Source: Haberlea rhodopensis
Taxonomy: Eukaryota; Streptophyta; Magnoliopsida; Lamiales; Gesneriaceae
Assembly (NCBI GenBank): GCA_907163345.1
Contig: CAJQUN010000001.1
Coordinates: 5,456,001 to 5,520,000, forward strand
Direction: 5' to 3'
Length of the DNA stretch: 64,000 nucleotides
Shown: piece by piece, positions 1 through 10,937 of the stretch
Layout: each line of letters opens with the position of its first letter
How positions within the stretch are numbered: the first letter of the stretch is position 1
The notes under the pieces: model-generated
Databases searched by the model: none
What the model saw: the letters and a program-made list of their open reading frames with translations, nothing else
Told to the model about the DNA's origin: nothing
Translations under genes and position numbers: made by a program

Positions 1-1365
1 CGCAGATGGAACTGTGGTTAGAAACAAACCAGACTGGTGGCACAAGGATTCAGACAAGAAGAAGGAATCGACTTCGATGAATCATTTGCACTAGTCGCCA
101 GACTTGAAGCTATCCGAATCTTTCTTGCATATGCTGCCTTTAAAGACTTTAAAGTATATCAGATGGACGTCAAGAGCGCTTTTCTTAATGGAAAGCTTCA
201 AGAAGAAGTCTACATTGAGCAACCACCTGGATTTCAGAACCATTTGTATCCCAATCATGTGTATCTACTGAATAAAGCAGTGTATGGTCTGAAACAAGCT
301 CCAAGAGCCTGGTATGACACTCTATCTCAATTTCTGCTGAACCATGATTTTCAGATCGGCTCAGTAGATAAAACTCTCTTTAAATTTATTAAGGGGGAAC
401 ATACCCTATTAGTTCAGATTTATGTTGATGACATAATCTTTGGGTCAACTAACCCCAAATTGTGCGAGAAATTTTCTAAGTTAATGCAGGGACAGTTTGA
501 GATGAGCATGATGGGAGAACTTTCATTCTTTTTGGGTCTCCAAGTAAAACAGCTCAACAATGGTATTTTCATCAACCAGACCAAGTATACCAAAGAGCTC
601 CTCAAGAGATTTGGAATGGAAACATGCTCAACTGCATCAACTCCAATGAGTCCAACGATCAAGTTAGACAAAGACGAAGGGGGAACGGCAGTTGAAGTAA
701 CCATGTATAGAGGACTAATCGGATCGCTATTGTATCTTACAGTGAGCCGGCCTGATATTATGTTCTCACTCTGTATGTGCGCCAGATTTCAGTCAGAACC
801 AAAGCAATCACATTTTATTGCTGCCAAGCGTATTCTGAAATACTTAAAAGGATCTCAGAACGTTGGTCTTTGGTACTCCAAAGATTCAAACTTCAGCTTG
901 ATCGGATATTCAGACGCAGACTACGCTGGGTGTAAGATTGATCGTAAAAGCACCAGTGGAACATGTCAATTTCTAGGTGAAAGATTGATCTCTTGGTTCA
1001 GTAAAAAGCAGACATCGATTGCCACATCTACAGCTGAAGCAGAGTATCTAGCCGCTGGAAGCTGTTGCGCTCAAATGCTCTGGATTCAACACCAGCTCAA
1101 AGACTATGGCATCCAAGCTGTTGACTCTCCGATATTTTGCGACAACACAAGTGCAATTGTTATAATGTATAATCAAGTTCTGCACTCTCGAACAAAGCAT
1201 ATTGATATACGACATCATTTTATTCGAGATCATGTTGGCAAAAAGGAGATTCGGATCGAGCATATCTCAACAGAGCAGCAAGCAGCAGACATCTTCACCA
1301 AACCACTCCCTGAGGCTAAGTTTAATTATTTCCGTCAAATTCTTGGTTTAATTGACTTATCTTAA
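1..1365 (+). pseudogene. pol: copia pol fragment: reverse transcriptase and RNase H (copy A)
   Basis: C-terminal part of a Ty1/copia polyprotein. The frame is open from 37 to 1365. It carries the MDVKSAFLNG and YGLKQAPRAWY blocks of RVT_2, the catalytic YVDD box (about residues 129-132 of the open frame) and the RNase H region (SDADYAG, DRKSTSGTC, STAEAEY, HIDIRHHFIRDH, ADIFTKPLP). Near position 28 it is one base shorter than copy D, so the reading frame is broken just upstream of the open part. Only the piece inside the window can be judged. The element's third ORF starts about 390 bases downstream. Confidence 0.9.
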
Positions 1366-1751
1366 TAGTTTAGATGTTTTCTTACTTTCGCTGTTAAAGA
1401 TTTTTGTTGCCACAGATCGATAATACAATGTTCAGAAAGACACAGACCGGTCCGAACTTTCAGACCGATCCATGTCAATCTGATGTTATCCTATGATCTG
1501 TCTGGTCAATAATTTTTTTTTAAAACAAAAACAGCCCGGACTGATCGCATTTTAACCGCCTTATCTATCTGTTATCCTGACCGTTTATTTTGAATTTCTT
1601 TTTATCAGTCATCGAGATAAAGACACGTGTCTTCTCTCTCCTATTTAGCGGGCTGAACATTTCATCCTCTTTCACTTTTTACAATTTACCGCTATCTGCT
1701 CTCTTATTCTCTCACTCTCCTAAATCTTCGCACTCTTTTACCTTCATTCCA
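1366..1751 (+). promoter_or_regulatory. leader between pol and third ORF with promoter-like signals (copy A)
   Basis: Non-coding spacer with stops in all frames. It contains two AGACCG-type motifs also found in the LTR (around 1446-1470), an ACACGTGTC G-box near 1622, a TATA-like CTATTTAGCGGG near 1641 and a pyrimidine-rich stretch up to the ATG at 1752. The matching region of copy D has the same order of signals. Promoter activity is inferred only. Confidence 0.45.
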
Positions 1752-2542
1752 ATGGCTACCATTACTCACAACTCTCTCTCCGTTGAGTTTAATGACATTT
1801 ACAGGGCAGAAGATGCAGAGATGGTGTCCATCTTCCGAGCTTTGGAATCATCTGGCTTGAGGAACTTTCTGGAGTGCGGCACAGTTGTTTATGAATCTGA
1901 AATCCGTGAACTATTCGCCAATGCCGTCTCCCAGAAGACATCAATATCCACCTCTGTCAAGGGCAAATCATTTGAGATCTCGCCGATGACGCTGGCCAAT
2001 ACCTTCGGCCTCCCCAATTCCGGACTGACAGAGTTTGGACAGATTCCTCAAGCGTCACTCTCAGCTCTTCAAGGGAATATTTCTATTTTTGGCCACCGCC
2101 TGCAACCCTCGTTTAAGAAGAAGGAAATGCTTTTTCATTTCCAGGTGCTGTGCGAAATCGTTGGCAAGCCTCTTTTGGGCAAAGCAGGAAGTTTTGACGC
2201 TGTAACCGCAGAGAAGTTCAGGGCTATGGCGGCTATTGTATCCGGACAAAAGATGAACTGGTCCGTGATTCTTTTTGGAGTTCTGATGGAAACAGTGATT
2301 GCATCAAAACAGGCCGTATGCTTTGCTGTTCCTCTCAGCAAGCTACTGGAGTCGACATCGAGCTGGGAAAGCAGTCCGCTCTCAGTCCCTTCAAGATTCT
2401 AAACTCCAAAGGGCTCGCCCTGCTGAAGTCCAAGAGTGCTCCGCCTACTCCTACTACTCTGGCTGCAGTCAAGATTGAGAAGGGCGAAGAACAAGCTGTT
2501 GCGCGCAAACCTCGGGTCAAGCGAAAGCTAACCATCCAGACT
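1752..2542 (+). pseudogene. Sirevirus third ORF, 5' part (copy A, split by copy B)
   Basis: Begins MATITHNSLSVEF, like the intact 816-residue ORF of copy D. The conserved N-terminal block (about residues 15-210) resembles the putative plant transposon protein domain found in third ORFs of Sireviruses. It has the pattern LRNFLECG, FEISPMTLANTFGLP and a hydrophobic stretch around FGVLMETVIAS. A 4-base deletion relative to copy D near 2350 shifts the frame: the first frame ends at 2402, and the following sequence continues in the frame open to 2665. Copy B then interrupts it after 2542. The function of these ORFs is not established; 'env-like' is a historical label. Confidence 0.82.
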
Positions 2543-3766
2543 TATTGCGCCTTAAAACGCTACAACTCTCATTCCTCTATTTTAAATAAAATTATCGTTT
2601 TTGTTTTGATGATTACAAAACCTATACATTTTGTACTAATGGTTTTTATTGAGTATGCAGCATAAATTATGATCAAATTTGAAGATTGTAATAGTATTGA
2701 AATGCCAAAGAAAAATTGTCTTTTGAAAGACACGGATCTCCCCAGGCGATGAGTGCCATCGCCCCAGGCGATGGGTGCCAGGCGAGGATCGCCACGCCCA
2801 TCGACAGAGGCGATGGCCAGGCGAGCATGCGAGGAAGATCGCCCCAGGCGATGGCAACCTTTTGGCACTTCGCCCCGCACATCGACAGAGGCGACGCCGA
2901 GGCAATGCGCGGGCATGCGCGCGGGGAGTTCGCCCGAGGCGATGGCACGAATGCCTGAGGCGATGGGCTGGAACGCCTGAGGCGATGTAGAGTTCGTTTG
3001 AGGCGATGCAAAATTTGGACATGCTGAAGCTACGGCCTTAAATTTTGCTCTTGATCGCTTGAGGCGATCCGTGATTTTTGCTGACCGTTGGGGCGCGGCG
3101 ATGGTGATCGCCCGAGGCGATGTCCGAGGCGATCGAGGAGTGATTCAAGCCTTTTGTTTAGCAACGGCTAGTAGGAGCCTTGGAGGCCTTCTACACTATA
3201 AATATGGGTGTTTTGAATCATTTTTAGGTCAAGAAACAAGAGTATAAACTACAAGAAAGTTGTGTGCAATCAAAATCATTCTAGCATTGCAAACTTCATA
3301 CATTTATATTGTATTGGAGTTTGTAATTTACTTCTTGTGTGTGATCTTTTGATTCTTGTTGTTGGTACACCGTGAAGGTGTGATTTGATTATTGTAAAGG
3401 TCCTCCAACATCGACGCAAGTTGGAAAATTGTATAAGTCGCCAATAAGTGAAGTTGGTGCAAGATTGTGGGTATCCTTGGAGCCCTTAAGGCCAAGAAGA
3501 AGTTGTTCTAGTGGATCCTCGGTTGGACGTTTTCTAGCTGGGAAGAGGAGACGTAGGCGATTCATCGCCGAACTTCTATAACAAATTCTCGTCTTCTTTA
3601 TTGCTTTTATTTATATTACGCATTTACATTATTTTATTATTTTGTTTATTGTTCGATTGACAACTAGTCTTCCGCAGCGCAAACTCAATTTTTGCAAATT
3701 CATTTTAAAAGGCTAAAGTAGCCAAGGAACCTCATTCACCCCCCCCCCCCCTCTTAGGTTCCAGCA
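2543..3766 (+). repeat. 5' LTR of copy B
   Basis: 1,224-bp LTR, begins TATTGCGCC (mutated from TGTTGCGCC) and ends TTCCAGCA. A TATAAATA box lies at 3197-3204. The upstream part (2736-3130) is GC-rich and packed with AGGCGAT palindromes (11 counted). The 3' end has an inverted repeat GGAACCT/AGGTTCC (3726-3732 and 3756-3762) enclosing a 13-C run. Confidence 0.95.
2736..3130 (+). repeat. AGGCGAT palindrome cluster in 5' LTR of copy B
   Basis: Irregularly spaced copies of AGGCGAT, often as the near-palindrome ATCGCC(n)GAGGCGAT. I count 11 in about 400 bp, in a locally GC-rich patch. The 3' LTR has extra copies created by two indels of about 21-22 bp, so the cluster expands and contracts by whole motif units. 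Confidence 0.85.
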
Positions 3767-3781
3767 AGTGGTATCCGAGCC
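3767..3781 (+). other. primer binding site of copy B
   Basis: AGTGGTATCCGAGCC follows the 5' LTR directly. It differs by one base from the usual TGGTATCAGAGC complement of the initiator tRNA-Met 3' end used by most plant copia elements. Confidence 0.85.
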
Positions 3782-3814
3782 ATTTGATTTTTGTTTTTAA
3801 ATCAAAATCTTTTT

Positions 3815-5380
3815 ATGGCTAATCTAGCAAATGAGTTTGCTCAAGGTCAATCGACAAATCGCCCTCCGCTTTTCACGGGTGATAACTACGGTTATTGGAA
3901 GAATAGAATTTCTCTATACATCCAATCCGTAGATTATGATCTATGGAAAATCATAGTGAAAGGTCCACATATTCATTTAAAGGAAGTTGGGGGAATTAGT
4001 GTTCCCAAAGAAATGGACGATTTCACTAGAGCGGATATGATATTAATTTCACAAAATGCTAAAGCGATTAATATTTTACATTGTGCCTTAGATATGAAGG
4101 AGTACAACCGGATCTCGATGTGCTCAACCGCAAAGGAAATTTGGGACAAATTGCAAATTTGTCATGAGGGCACTAATCAAGTGAAGGAGACCAAGATTGA
4201 TCTATTGCAACTCAAGTATGAAACTTTTGAGATGGAGTCCAGAGAAAACATTGATTCAATGTTTAGAAGGCTCACTCAAATCATCAATGAGCTTGCCCAA
4301 CTTGGAGAGAAGTATCCTCCAAAACAAATATGGAGAAGAGCACTTAGAGCCTTACCACAAGAATGGGATGCCAAGAGGACGGCCATCATTGAATCCAACA
4401 AAGGAAATAGTGCATCATATGATATTGATGAACTTCATGGCACCTTGGTTACCCATGAGCTTGAGATGTCAACCCGGAAGGAAATGAAGAAGGATGAAGA
4501 AAAAGCAAAAGGCAAGGGGATTACCTTGGTTGGACAGAAAGCACAATCCGATGACGAAGATGATGAGGAAATGGCATTGTTCACTAGGAAGTTCAAGAAG
4601 TTCTACCGGAAATACAACAAGCCAAAGACCTCCGAATCCAACAAGAATTCTACCAAACGAGAGGTAACTTGTTATAATTGTCAACAAAATGGTCATTATG
4701 CTAATGAATGTCCAAGTAGAAAGAAGGTGGATAAGGGAAAGAAGAAAGCTTTAATGGCCACATGGAGTGATAGTGACTCCGATGAAGAAGTAGCAAACCT
4801 TTGTCTAATGGCTCGTGAAGATGAAGATGAAGATGATGAGGTACCATCTTATGATGAATTATTAGATGCTTATAATGAAATTATTGATGTTCTTGGTAAA
4901 TCTAAAAAGAGTAATAAATTGTTAAAGTTGGACTTGGCTAAAAAGGAAGAAGAAAATGTTACTTTGAAAAATGAACTACTTGATTTAAAGAAATCTTTTG
5001 GGAAGTTTAATGATAGTGGTGTAATGCTTCATGAGTTGCTTGGCTTGCAAAGATGTAGCTTTGATAAAGCCGGATTAGGCTTCTCAAGCAAGTCAAAAAC
5101 ATTTTTAAGCTTGTTGGCCAAAGCCAAGCATAATCCCCCTACTTGCACCTATTGTTGTAAGGTTGGTCATGTTAGAAACAAATATAGATTTTTCAAAAAT
5201 CAATACCAACCAAACAAGAGGTGGAAGTGGATTCTTAAATCCCCCATTGTTACTAACCAACATGGACCCAAAGAACAATTGGGTACCAAAGGTCCAAATA
5301 TTAAAAATTTGTTTTGTAGGGAGGAACAAGTAAGAGGTCCAATTCTTGGTATCTCGATAGTGGATGCTCAAGACATATGA
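3815..5380 (+). CDS. gag: copia gag polyprotein (copy B)
   Basis: Open frame of 521 codons; the ATG at 3815 is the first in frame and gives MANLANEFAQGQ. The N-terminal part matches the copia gag pattern (GDNYGYWKNRI, then the UBN2-type block with CSTAKEIWDKL, LTQIINELAQLG and ALPQEWDAKR). A CCHC zinc knuckle CYNCQQNGHYANEC lies near residues 287-300. A second knuckle-like motif near residue 446 reads CTYCCKVGHVRNKY, with the last Cys lost. An acidic/lysine-rich stretch separates them. The C-terminal 20 residues overlap the protease frame (5320 onward) in the -1 frame, and a WVPK motif typical of this junction sits in the third frame. The end is therefore probably damaged by indels. It would form virus-like particles if active. 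Confidence 0.8.
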   Translation: MANLANEFAQGQSTNRPPLFTGDNYGYWKNRISLYIQSVDYDLWKIIVKGPHIHLKEVGGISVPKEMDDFTRADMILISQNAKAINILHCALDMKEYNRISMCSTAKEIWDKLQICHEGTNQVKETKIDLLQLKYETFEMESRENIDSMFRRLTQIINELAQLGEKYPPKQIWRRALRALPQEWDAKRTAIIESNKGNSASYDIDELHGTLVTHELEMSTRKEMKKDEEKAKGKGITLVGQKAQSDDEDDEEMALFTRKFKKFYRKYNKPKTSESNKNSTKREVTCYNCQQNGHYANECPSRKKVDKGKKKALMATWSDSDSDEEVANLCLMAREDEDEDDEVPSYDELLDAYNEIIDVLGKSKKSNKLLKLDLAKKEEENVTLKNELLDLKKSFGKFNDSGVMLHELLGLQRCSFDKAGLGFSSKSKTFLSLLAKAKHNPPTCTYCCKVGHVRNKYRFFKNQYQPNKRWKWILKSPIVTNQHGPKEQLGTKGPNIKNLFCREEQVRGPILGISIVDAQDI

Positions 5381-8300
5381 CGGGTGACAAGAACTTGTTC
5401 TTGTCACTAAAAGCTAAAAGTGGAGGAAGTGTCACCTTTGGAGACAATAGCAAAGGAATTATTGAAGGCATTGGCTCAATTGGTAACTCTAACTCAACTA
5501 TTATTGATGATGTACTTTTTGTCAAAGGACTTAAGCATAACCTTCTTAGCATAAGTCAATTATGTGGTAAAGGTTATGAAGTCTCATTTACATCACTTCA
5601 TTGCACCGTATCATACACTCATGACAAATCCATTAAATTCATTGGTTATAGAAGTGAGAATGTGTACAAGGTTGATTTGGATAATCTTTCTTCTCAAAAT
5701 GTAAAATGCCTTGTAACATTGAATGATAACAAAAATGTGTTATGGCATAGGCGACTTGGTCATGTTGGATTGAGCACCATTGGTAAAATTCAAAAACTTG
5801 ATCTTGTTGTTGGATTGCCTAACCTTGATTTACAAGTTGATTCTATTTGTGATGCTTGTCAACTAGGAAAGCATACTAGAGAATCTTTTAAAAATAAAAA
5901 TGTTATCTCCACTTCTATGCCACTTGAATTGCTTCATTTAGACTTGTGTGGTCCTTCAAGAACAACTAGTCTAGGTGGAAAATCTTATGCATTTGTCATT
6001 GTGGATGATTTCTCTAGATTCACTTGGACATTGTTCTTAGCCCATAAAAGTGATGCCTTTGAAAATTTCAAAATATTTGCAAAAAGAGTTGAGAATGAGA
6101 AAACTCTTTCAATAAAAAGTATCCACAGTGACCACGGAACCGAATTTGAGAATGAAAATTTTATAAACTTTTGTGATGACAAAGGCATTGGTCACAACTT
6201 TTCTTGTCCTAGGAGACCTCAACAAAATGGTGTTGCTGAAAGGAATAATAGGACATTAGTGGAAATTGCACGTACTATGCTATGTGAATATTCACTTCCA
6301 AAATATTTTTGGGCCGAGGCAATGAGCACCGCATGTTATATCATTAATCGTTCATCAATAAGGCCAATTCTCAAGAAAACTCCATATGAATTATGGAGGG
6401 GGAGAAAGCCTAACATTTCTTACTTCAAGGCTTTTGGTTCAAAGTGCTTCATTCACAACAATGGTAAGGATAACCTTGGTAAGTTTGATGCCAAGTCGGA
6501 TGAAGGTATATTTCTTGGTTATTCTAATACTAGTAAAGCATATAGAGTATTTAATAAACGTAATCTTATTGTTGAGGAATCTATTCATGTTATATTTGAT
6601 GAGACTAACACTCGAGTATCAAGAATTTCCATGGATGGTGATGATGAAGAATTACTTGAGCAAAGGAGAGAGTCAACCACCCTTGAGAACTTTAGTGGTG
6701 ATAAAGAAGAACAAATAATGGAGTCAAGTAATTCCAAAGAGGATGGGGAACTTCCAAAGGATTGGAAAACCACCAAGGATCATCCCATGGATCTCATAAT
6801 CGGTAGTCCATCAAAAGGGGTAAAAACTCGATCCTCATATATCAATATTTGTAATCATCTTGCTTTCATTTCTCACATAGAGCCTAAGGACATTAATGAT
6901 GCATTGCTTGATGATTCTTGGATCTTGGCTATGCAAGAGGAACTAAATCAATTCACAAGAAATAAAGTTTGGAATCTTGTACCTAGGCCTTCGAACAACA
7001 CCATAATTGGAACAAAATGGGTATTTAGAAATAAAATGGATGAACATGGGACGATTATTCGAAACAAGGCTAGGTTGGTAGCTAAAGGATATTGCCAAGA
7101 AGAGGGCATAGATTTTGATGAAACATATGCACCCGTTGCTCGCTTAGAATCCATTCGCATGTTTCTTGCTTTTGCTTGCTTTAAAGATTTTAAGCTCTTT
7201 CAAATGGATGTCAAGAGTGCCTTCTTGAATGGTGATTTGAAAGAAGAGGTGTATGTTGATCAACCACCCGGCTTTGAGGATCCACATTTTCCCGACCATG
7301 TTTTTAAACTTGATAAAGCTTTGTATGGTTTGAAACAAGCTCCTAGAGCTTGGTATGAAAAACTATCTTCATTCTTAACCAAGAATGGCTTTACAAGAGG
7401 AAAAGTGGATATCACTTTGTTTACCTTAATTAAAGGAAATGATTTACTTATTGTTCAAATATATGTTGATGATATCATATTTGGTGCTACTAATGAATCT
7501 TTGTGCAAGGAGTTTTCTAAATTGATGCAAGATAATTTTGAAATGAGCATGATGGGAGAACTCAACTACTTTCTTGGTTTGCAAATCAAACAATGCAAAG
7601 ATGGAATCTTTATAAGCCAAGGAAAGTATGTCAAAGATATGCTAAAGAAATTTGGAATGGATAATACTAAAAGTGCATCAACACCAATAAGCTCATCAAC
7701 CAAGCTTGACAAGGATGAACAAGGTAAACCAATTTGTCAAAAGCTTTATAGGAGTATGATTGGCTCTTTGTTTATTTAACGGCTAGTAGGCCGGATATTA
7801 TGTTTAGTGTTTGTTTATGTGCTAGATTTCAATCATCCCCAAAAGAATCACACTTAAAACGCATTTTTAAATATCTTACAAAAACTCCAAATCTCGGCTT
7901 GTGGTATTCTAGAAACTCTTTCTTTGATTTGAAAGCTTACTCCGATGCCGATTTTGGAGGATATAAGGTGGATAGGAAAAGCACTAGTGGTACTTGTTTC
8001 TTTCTCGGTAATAGCTTGGTATCTTGGTTTTCCAAAAAGCAAAATTGTGTTGCACTCTCAACAACCGAAGCCGAATATATGGCCGCCGGTAATTGTTGTG
8101 CACAAATCTTGTGGATGAAAAGCCAATTACTTGACTATGAGCTAGATGTTTCAAAAGTTCCAATTTTTTGTGATAACACTAGCACCATATGTTTATCTAA
8201 AAATCCAATTCAACATTCTCGGACTAAGCATATCGATATAAGGCACCATTTCATTCGTGACCATATCGAGCAAAATGATGTTGAATTATTTTATGTTAAT

Positions 8301-8393
8301 ACCAAGGATCAAATTGCCGATATTTTTACAAAACCACTAGACGAAAACACTTTTATTTTTCTTCGTGGTGAATTGGGTATGATTGAACTTTGA
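5320..8393 (+). pseudogene. pol: copia pol polyprotein: protease, integrase, RT, RNase H (copy B)
   Basis: The frame opens after a TAG at 5317, in -1 relative to gag. Order: protease end WYLDSGCSRHMTG (around 5347); pre-integrase zinc finger (LWHRRLGH...CDACQLGK, around 5740-5870); integrase core with D (HLDLCGP), D (SDHGTEF) and E (NGVAERNN); then RT with MDVKSAFLNG and YVDDIIFG (around 7465). A one-base loss near 7770 stops the frame at 7779. RNase H continues in another frame from 7773 to 8393 (SDADFGG, STTEAEY, HIDIRHHFIRDH). A 9-base in-frame gap near 7850 removes residues before KRIFKYL. The polyprotein cannot be made whole from this copy. Confidence 0.92.
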
Positions 8394-8696
8394 GCATGTT
8401 TGCATACCTTAACAAATGATATCATATTTAGGGGGACCTACTCTACTTCATCATTTGCATAGAGCAATTGTAAAATTCATTTACATAAATTAATTATGTT
8501 TAATGAATTTTGTAGCTCAACATTTAATTTCAAAAGTGCATATTGAAATCACCTTTAAAAAAAAAAAAGTCACAAATTGTGAATTATTGTGTTTTTGAGA
8601 TTATGTGATTTATTTTTGTTGTTAGATGATTTAATGTTAGATAGATTTATCAAAAATAAATTTTTGGTCCAAAAATTGACTCAAAATATGGCCAAA
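8394..8696 (+). other. non-coding spacer after pol (copy B)
   Basis: AT-rich spacer after the pol stop, including a short GGGGGACC purine run near 8432 and an A12 tract near 8556. No gene is seen. Confidence 0.6.
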
Positions 8697-8872
8697 CCAT
8701 CGCCTCAGCATTCTGTGCGCAACGCCTCGTCCGTGGCTCGCATCGCCTCAAACGATCGCAAGCATCGCCTCGGGCGTGGCTCGCATCGCCTCAAACGATC
8801 GCAAGCATCGCCTCGGACGTTCTCGATCGCCTCAGGCGTTCTCCAGATCGCCTCAGGCGATCTCGGTTTTTA
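8697..8872 (+). repeat. inverted-orientation ATCGCCT motif cluster upstream of third ORF (copy B)
   Basis: About seven copies of ATCGCCTC(A/G), including the palindrome GATCGCCTCAGGCGATC, in 175 bp. This is the reverse complement of the motif that fills the copy B LTRs. It sits about 230-400 bp before the third ORF ATG at 9099, followed by a TTTTTAAAG stretch near 8865 that could act as a TATA box. Confidence 0.8.
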
Positions 8873-9098
8873 AAGACAGAAAGCTACGGCTTTTGCTCAT
8901 TTTTTCAGCAACATTTCGTGTTTTTCACCCATAATTCGAGCTTTCTTCATCATTGTTATAATCGATCATCCTAAGACTTTCCAAACCATCAATTTCACTT
9001 TCCAAACAACAAATCTTCCAATTGGATTTTTGCAAACCCTAACCCCATTTCTCATAAAAATCGAAAATTTACCTCAATTCTCTCAAATTGCTTGCAAA

Positions 9099-10481
9099 AT
9101 GTCTCGAAGCAACCGAGAAGAAGGAGAATCAAGCCGAAGGAGACGCTCTAATCGATCCTCTAGGAATTATACGGGTCCTCCTCTTGATGGTAAGCCAATT
9201 CCGGAAGATTATCTTACTCGTAAATTAATTCCGGGTTATGTCTTTGATTTCGATTTCCTTAGAACTTCCCAGCTCCCTATTCTTGATTAGATTCAATTCC
9301 AACAATGGGAAAATTTTTTCAAACCTCCTAGAAAGAACGATTTTTTGTATCCATCCATGATTTATTCTTTCTATGCCAATCTTGAATTGTTTGAGGGTGA
9401 TGGTGAATTAACTATCAAAACCATCGTTTGCAATCGCCCAATTGAATTCAATAGCACTGAATTAGGACATATTCTTCGCATTCCTTCGAATGGTCCAGCT
9501 AAATTTGCTTTAGCTACTTGGCCTAATGATGGGGTATGCGATCCTGCCCAAGCCTTGTATCTCATATTTGGCGGAACTCCCCAATGTCCAAACCAATCCT
9601 TTCTTGTGAATTCTATTCCTACGAACTACCAAATCCTTCACAAGATTGTGATCACCTCGATGATCCCTCGGGATGGTGATCGTCTTCGGTTGAAATTCTC
9701 TGATGTATACTTGATGTATTACATCATTACCATGACCCCCTTCAACCTACCAAGATTCATTGTCCAAATCTTTAGGAACACCGCCCATAATCCTAAAAAG
9801 GTTATTCTCCCATTCGGCCGTGTCCTAACAAAGATTTTTCTTCATTTCAACCTTCCTTTCGATGACAATGAGAAACTCCCTATCAAGTCCAAGGACACCT
9901 TCAATCTTAGGTGTTTTCTGTTTAACAAAATTTCTTGGAATCCTTTCACTTCCTGTTGGGTTAATGATCCGGGGAACCTACTTTCTGCTTTCAATCCTAA
10001 AGATCACCCCTCATTACCCATTGATAGGATGACTAGTGCCCAAAGGTTTCATTTTCCTTTCTTGATTGAACCAAATCTCGATGAGCCACCCATTCAGCAT
10101 CAATCTCCATCTACCTTTGATGACATGATGAATATTGGGGCGGATATTCCAGCTCCTGATAGTCATCAACCTTCTTCTTCTTTTGAATTCAATCAAGACG
10201 CTTTTGCTTTCTTTACTTCTCAATTCCAAAGCCTTCGTGAGGATATGAACTCACAATTTCAATCCTTGAGAGTCGACATGAATTCTCAATTCCATTCCCT
10301 TCGAGATGATGTTGCGTCTCTTCGAGCTTACCAAGACTCCTCGAGAGAAGATTTGTCGTATTTACGACATGAAGTGGACGCTCTTCGTTCTCAGTTTCCA
10401 GTGCTCACATGGACGAGGATACTACTCACGGGAATGATGGTGATGGTGATGGTGGCATGGATTGAGTTGTCTTTGTTTTAG
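9099..10481 (+). pseudogene. Sirevirus third ORF (copy B), with in-frame stop
   Basis: One frame from MSRSNREEGESS at 9099 to the stop at 10479-10481 (460 codons plus stop), interrupted by a single in-frame TAG at 9288-9290. The sequence flanking the TAG stays in frame and keeps the same domain. An Arg/Ser-rich N-terminus (RRRRSNRSSR) is followed by the plant transposon-protein-like domain (roughly residues 75-270: FYANLELFEGDG, IGRPIEFN-like, YYIITM). A Ser/Pro linker and a C-terminal helical repeat (FQSLREDMNSQ occurring three times in diverged form) follow. Same position and likely same role as the copy D third ORF, but little sequence in common. Whether the TAG is a mutation or is read through cannot be told. 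Confidence 0.82.
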
Positions 10482-10937
10482 TGTTTTTTTTATATTTTAT
10501 CCTTTTGTAATTATTTGTAAGGATTAAATGGTTTAATTGATGTTGGAATTGGTTTATTGTGTATATTGATGGATTTTAAGTTGTTAATTGGATTTTGAGT
10601 TGATTGTTATTACTTGGATGGATTTATGGTTTATTCATTTTTTAAAGGAAACTATGTCCAATTTTTCTTAAAACTCCTTTACCTTTTTTATTCTCACAAA
10701 AAGGGGGAGAATGTATGTGTAAACTTGGTGTAAACTTAATTGATGAAGTGCTAGTTGAAACCTAATTGTTTTTACAACTTGTGACACATTTTGTAAAGGT
10801 GATAAAAATGCACATTGAAACATTGTTTATCATTGCATTCATTAAGGGGGAGTTTAAACTCTCTAAGCATTGCATTGTTATAAGTTTTATTTTCTTTCAA
10901 GTTTACCGGGTTTTGTGATCATCAAAAAGGGGGAGAT
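10482..10937 (+). other. 3' untranslated region with three polypurine tracts (copy B)
   Basis: AT-rich region holding A5G5-type purine runs at 10698-10708, 10844-10851 and, next to the LTR, 10924-10934. The last is the normal primer site for plus-strand DNA synthesis. Multiple tracts are a reported Sirevirus hallmark. Confidence 0.85.

Noticed and set aside
2569..3022. Overlapping 70-150 residue frames on both strands in the copy B LTRs (also 10964-11489)
   Set aside because: They arise from the GC-rich AGGCGAT repeats, which lack stops in several frames; repetitive Arg/Ala/Pro composition and no domain.
2736..3130. Regular palindromic repeats as a possible CRISPR-like array
   Set aside because: Spacing is irregular, there are no unique spacers, and the setting is a plant LTR.
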